From Micromonospora avicenniae (GTDB lineage: Bacteria; Actinomycetota; Actinomycetes; Mycobacteriales; Micromonosporaceae), in assembly GCF_900156065.1 (NCBI RefSeq), contig NZ_FTNF01000004.1, positions 62,001-126,000 on the forward strand: a DNA stretch of 64,000 nucleotides, written 5' to 3'. Below the pieces are notes generated by a model. That model was not told where the DNA came from. It was given only the letters and a program-made list of their open reading frames with translations, and ran no database searches. How positions within the stretch are numbered: position 1 is the stretch's first letter; the number at the start of each line of letters is the position of its first letter. This document shows positions 61,041 to 64,000 of this stretch, in pieces. The position numbers and the translations under genes are program-made.

Positions 61041-61888
61041 TCGTCGACGCGCACCACCACCTGTGGCGGATCGAGGACGGCTACCGCTGGCTGGACGCAC
61101 CCGAACTCGACCCGATCCGGCGCTCGTTCGGCCCGGAGGACCTGGCATCCGAGCTGGCGGCGGCCGGCGTCGACCGGACCGTCCTGGTCGAGGGCGGCCG
61201 TTGCGACGCCGACGAGGCGGCCCTGCTGCTCGGGTACGCGCACCGGTCGACCGTGATCGCCGGGGTGGTGGCCTGGGCGGACCCCGCCGACCCCGCGCTC
61301 GCCGACGTGCTCGCCGGATACCGGCGGCTGCCCGGCGGCGACCTGCTCGTCGGCGTACGTCCGCAGCTGCAGGCCGAGACGGATCCGGCGTATCTGGACC
61401 GGCCACCGGTCCGGCGCGGTCTGCGCACGATCGCCGACGCGGGGCTGGCCTTCGACGTGGTGTGCCGGGTCGACCAGCTTTCCGCCGTGGCCCGGGCCGC
61501 CCGGGACGTGCCCGAGCTGCGGTTCGTCCTCGACCACCTGGGCAAGCCACAGATCCGCGACGGCGCGGACGGACTGGCCGCCTGGTCGGGTGCGTTCGGC
61601 ACGCTCGCCGCGCGACCGAACGTGACGGCGAAGCTCTCCGGGCTGGTCACCGAGGCGGATCGGGACCGGTGGCTAGCGGCCGACCTGCGGCCGTTCGTGA
61701 CCGAGGCGGTCGACCGGTTCGGCCCGGACCGGCTGATGTTCGGTTCGGACTGGCCGGTGTGCCGGCTCGCCGCCGATTACCTGAGCGTGCTGTCCGCGCT
61801 GGTCGAGGCGCTGCCACCACTGACCGCGCGGGAGCGGTCGGCGGTGTTCGGCGATACGGCCGTGCGGACCTACCGGCTCCGGCCCTGA
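61037..61888 (+). CDS. Amidohydrolase-family L-fuconolactonase
   Basis: A 283-residue TIM-barrel hydrolase of the Amidohydro_2 type. Metal and catalytic motifs are VDAHHHLWR at the N-terminus, FVLDHLGKP (His) in the middle and MFGSDWPVC (Asp) near the end. COG3618 members open L-fuconolactone and related sugar lactones. It overlaps the dehydrogenase gene by 4 nt, so the product of one enzyme is the substrate of the next. Confidence 0.9.
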   Translation: MIVDAHHHLWRIEDGYRWLDAPELDPIRRSFGPEDLASELAAAGVDRTVLVEGGRCDADEAALLLGYAHRSTVIAGVVAWADPADPALADVLAGYRRLPGGDLLVGVRPQLQAETDPAYLDRPPVRRGLRTIADAGLAFDVVCRVDQLSAVARAARDVPELRFVLDHLGKPQIRDGADGLAAWSGAFGTLAARPNVTAKLSGLVTEADRDRWLAADLRPFVTEAVDRFGPDRLMFGSDWPVCRLAADYLSVLSALVEALPPLTARERSAVFGDTAVRTYRLRP

Positions 61889-61930
61889 GCAGTCCCATAC
61901 GCTGCGGTGCGGAAGAAGGCGGAGGCGAAC

Positions 61931-62602
61931 GTGGCTGTCACGGACGAGGCGATCGACAAGATCAAACAGATGATCCTCGCCGGGGAGCTGCGCCCCGGCG
62001 ACCGGCTACCACGCGAACCGGACCTGGCCGAACGGCTCGGCCTGTCCCGCAACTCCCTGCGCGAGGCCGTCAAGGCGCTGTCGCTCATCCGGGTGCTCGA
62101 CGTACGGCAGGGCGACGGGACGTACGTGACGAGCCTGGACCCCGCCCTGCTGCTCGACGCGCTGAGTTTCGTCGTCGACTTCCACCGGGACGACACCGTG
62201 CTGCAGTTCCTCGAGGTCCGGCGGATCCTCGAGCCGGGCGCGACCGCGCTGGCCGCGCAGCGGGCGACCGAAGAGGACATCTCGGTGCTGCGCGGCGTCC
62301 TCGACGGGCTCGGCGACGATCCGACCATCGACGAGCTCGTCGCCAACGACCTGGAGTTCCACCGGCTGATCGCGGTGTGCGCGGGCAACAACGTGCTCAC
62401 CTCGCTGCTGGACAGCCTCTCCGGCCCGACCACCCGCGCGCGGGTGTGGCGGGGCCTCACCCAGGAGGGCGCCGTCGCCAAGACCCGCGAGCAGCACGCC
62501 GCCATCCTGGACGCGGTCGCCTCCGGGCAGGCCGACCTGGCTCGGTCCTGGGCCACCGTGCACGTCGCCGGCGTGGAGGAGTGGCTGCGCCGGGTTCTCT
62601 GA
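61931..62602 (+). CDS. GntR/FadR-family regulator of the fucose locus
   Basis: A 223-residue regulator. The N-terminal winged helix spans about 3-68 (AIDKIKQMILAGELRPGDRLP, LSRNSLREAVKALSLIRVLDVRQGDGTYV). The FCD effector domain has VRRILEPGATALAAQ, ANDLEFHRLIAVCAGN and REQHAAILDAVASGQ as metal-ligand regions. I use GTG 61931 because GGAGG lies 5-9 nt upstream; GTG 61907 lacks a ribosome site. It is last in the fucose operon and is the obvious candidate to bind the ACATC-S-GATGT sites and respond to a fucose-pathway sugar acid. Confidence 0.9.
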   Translation: MAVTDEAIDKIKQMILAGELRPGDRLPREPDLAERLGLSRNSLREAVKALSLIRVLDVRQGDGTYVTSLDPALLLDALSFVVDFHRDDTVLQFLEVRRILEPGATALAAQRATEEDISVLRGVLDGLGDDPTIDELVANDLEFHRLIAVCAGNNVLTSLLDSLSGPTTRARVWRGLTQEGAVAKTREQHAAILDAVASGQADLARSWATVHVAGVEEWLRRVL

Positions 62603-62616
62603 CCGGCCTGTCCGGT
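62602..62616. terminator. Small hairpin between the convergent regulator and rhamnulokinase genes
   Basis: ACCGG (62602-62606) and CCGGT (62612-62616) pair around CCTGT immediately after the regulator stop. It is short and only weakly supported as a terminator. Confidence 0.3.
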
Positions 62617-62626
62617 GCGCTCCCCG

Positions 62627-64000
62627 TCAACCGGCCATCCGGTCCTCCGCGGCGCGCCACGCCGCCTCCGTCCCGCGCGGCTCGTACCGCACGACGTGCT
62701 GGGTCTCGCGCAGCAGGGCCCGCAGCGCCGCCAGGTCGCCGCCGACGGCGCCGGCCGTCCTCGCCTGCACCAGCACGTTGCCCAATGCGGTCGCCTCCAC
62801 CGGGCCGGCGAGCACCGGCAACCCACAGGCGTCCGCCGTCAGCTGGCAGAGCAACGAGTTGCGGGCGCCGCCGCCGACGACGTGCACGGTGTCCACGTGC
62901 CGGCCGGAGAGCTGCTGCGCCTGGCGTACCGCACGACGGTGCGCCAGCGCCAGGCTGTCGAGGATGCACCGGACGGTGGCGGCGGGCGTGGTGGGCACGG
63001 GTTCGCCGGCGCGGCGGCAGGCCTGCGCGACGCGTGCCGGTATGTCGCCCGGTGGCAGGAACGCGGGATCGTCGGGATCCACCACCGACCGGAACGCGGG
63101 TTCGGCGGCGGCGCGGCGCAGCAGGTCCGGCAGGTCGGCGCCGCCCCAGGCCCGCACCGACTCCTGGAGCAGCCACAGGCCCATGACGTTACGCAGGTAG
63201 CGGATGCTGCCGTCGACTCCGGACTCGTTTGTGAAGTTCGCCCGCCGGCTCGCCTCGGTGAGCACCGGGGCGTCGAGTTCGACCCCCACCAGCGACCAGG
63301 TGCCGCAGGAGATGTAGGCGAAGTGCTGCCCCGACGCCGGTACGCCCACCACCGCCGACGCGGTGTCGTGCGAGCCGACGGCCACGACGTCGGGCGCACC
63401 CGGCAGCCCGAGCGCGGGCAGGACCGGCCCGATGCGGCTGCCCGCCTCGCGCAGCGGCGGGAACAGCTCCGGCCGGATCCCGGCGTCGGCCATCAGGTCG
63501 GTGGCCCAGGCGCGGCGACGCACGTCGTAGAGCTGCGTGGTGGAGGCGTTGGTGACTTCCGCACCGATCTCGCCGGTGAGCCAGTAGACGAGGAGGTCAG
63601 GAATCAGAAGCAGCCACCGCGCGACGTCGAGCTGCGGGGTACCGCTCGCGGCGGCGAGCTGGTAGAGGGTGTTGAACGACAGCTGCTGCAACCCGGTCGT
63701 CGCGTACAGCCGTTCCGGCCCCAGCCGCGTCGCCAACCGCTCAGCCACCCCGTCGGTACGCGCGTCGCGGTAGTGCACGGGGTTGCCGAGCAGCGCGCCG
63801 GACGCGTCGAGCAGCCCGTAGTCGACGGCCCAGGAGTCGACACCGACGCTGGTCACCGGCCCGGCGGCCCGCAGACCGTCGAGGACGCCCCGGGCGAGGG
63901 CGAGGATGTCCCAGTGCAGGGTGCCGGCGAGCCGCACCGACTCGTTGGCGAACCGGTGCACCTCGGTCAGGTCGAGGACGCCCGGACCGGCCCGCCCGAC
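62627..64000 (-). CDS. rhaB: Rhamnulokinase, 5' end missing
   Basis: An FGGY-family kinase; 457 residues are visible and the start lies beyond the right edge (the frame is open to 64000 and reads LDLTEVHRFANESVRL, the conserved RhaB N-terminal region). Motifs in order are VGVDSWAVDYGLLDASG, HYRDARTDGV, TGLQQLSFNTLYQL, SHDTASAVVGVPASG, YISCGTWSLVGVELD, and the ATP-site VHVVGGGARNSLLCQLTADACGLPVLAGPVEATALGN. It phosphorylates L-rhamnulose at C1. This belongs to the phosphorylating rhamnose route, distinct from the oxidative fucose operon, so another deoxysugar locus probably begins here. Confidence 0.93.
   Translation of the reverse strand, partial: VGRAGPGVLDLTEVHRFANESVRLAGTLHWDILALARGVLDGLRAAGPVTSVGVDSWAVDYGLLDASGALLGNPVHYRDARTDGVAERLATRLGPERLYATTGLQQLSFNTLYQLAAASGTPQLDVARWLLLIPDLLVYWLTGEIGAEVTNASTTQLYDVRRRAWATDLMADAGIRPELFPPLREAGSRIGPVLPALGLPGAPDVVAVGSHDTASAVVGVPASGQHFAYISCGTWSLVGVELDAPVLTEASRRANFTNESGVDGSIRYLRNVMGLWLLQESVRAWGGADLPDLLRRAAAEPAFRSVVDPDDPAFLPPGDIPARVAQACRRAGEPVPTTPAATVRCILDSLALAHRRAVRQAQQLSGRHVDTVHVVGGGARNSLLCQLTADACGLPVLAGPVEATALGNVLVQARTAGAVGGDLAALRALLRETQHVVRYEPRGTEAAWRAAEDRMAG

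Noticed and set aside
1-64000. CRISPR arrays, insertion sequences, tRNA or rRNA genes, prophage genes
   Set aside because: I saw no regularly spaced repeats, transposase or integrase motifs, or tRNA-like cloverleaf with a CCA-ready end. A tRNAscan or CRISPR search could still find something I missed by eye.

Overview
This window looks like chromosomal DNA of a high-GC actinomycete. GC content is very high. GTG and TTG starts are common, and operons are tightly overlapped through ATGA or GTGA junctions. The window carries actinobacterial families such as DUF574-type methyltransferases, a mycothiol-type DinB protein, an ECF41-like sigma factor, ESX/WXG100 proteins and sugar ABC importers without their own ATPase. 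A Micromonosporaceae host (Micromonospora-like) is my best inference; no rRNA or other marker is present to prove it. I saw no tRNA, rRNA, CRISPR array, insertion sequence or phage genes.

Layout. 1-676: 3' part of a secreted LamG-type protein. 785-6646: a complete branched-chain-type (HAAT) ABC importer (livFGMH plus binding protein), divergent from a LacI regulator, with a very clear operator between them. 6674-12133: mixed housekeeping genes (DinB-type protein, DivIVA-like coiled coil, DUF2267, PAP2 phosphatase, VOC protein, methyltransferase). 12331-17412: a DeoR-controlled CUT1 importer with a polyol/alcohol dehydrogenase. 17778-21634: Bcr/CflA efflux pump, a small S1-domain protein behind a structured leader, a YjbR-like protein and an unrecognised 500-residue lipoprotein. 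21737-30294: an eight-gene sugar-acid operon (CUT1 importer, galactonate dehydratase, KDPG-type aldolase, KDG kinase, mannonate-type dehydratase, gluconokinase) divergent from a GntR/FadR regulator. 30291-33366: GNAT/TetR pair, CapA-like lipoprotein and a SnoaL-like protein. 33473-42968: a compact type VII (ESX/Ess-like) secretion locus. 42984-46197: GT87 mannosyltransferase, AhpD-like protein and ECF41 sigma factor. 46243-49042: lutCBA L-lactate oxidation. 49178-62602: a GH95 alpha-L-fucosidase and a full oxidative L-fucose pathway with a CUT2 importer and its own FadR-type regulator. 62627-64000: rhamnulokinase, cut by the window end.

How the genes work together. The right third reads as one metabolic programme. 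Secreted GH95 releases L-fucose, the CUT2 system imports it, and mutarotase, fucose dehydrogenase, lactonase, fuconate dehydratase, an SDR and a FAH-family hydrolase convert it to pyruvate plus L-lactate. The neighbouring LutABC then oxidises the lactate. A shared operator, ACATC-S-GATGT, overlaps the two inferred promoters of the fucose genes, and a one-mismatch copy lies upstream of GH95. The left-centre sugar-acid operon funnels hexonates into an Entner-Doudoroff-like split.

The most novel-looking region is the secretion locus. A Ser/Thr kinase fused to WD40 repeats overlaps a gene for an FHA-bearing EccC/EssC ATPase. Divergent from them is a four-gene set: an EspC-like protein, a WXG100-like protein, a 480-residue protein ending in a PD-(D/E)xK nuclease-like domain, and a small overlapping gene that I infer to encode its immunity protein. 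No eccB, eccD, eccE or mycosin gene is present here.
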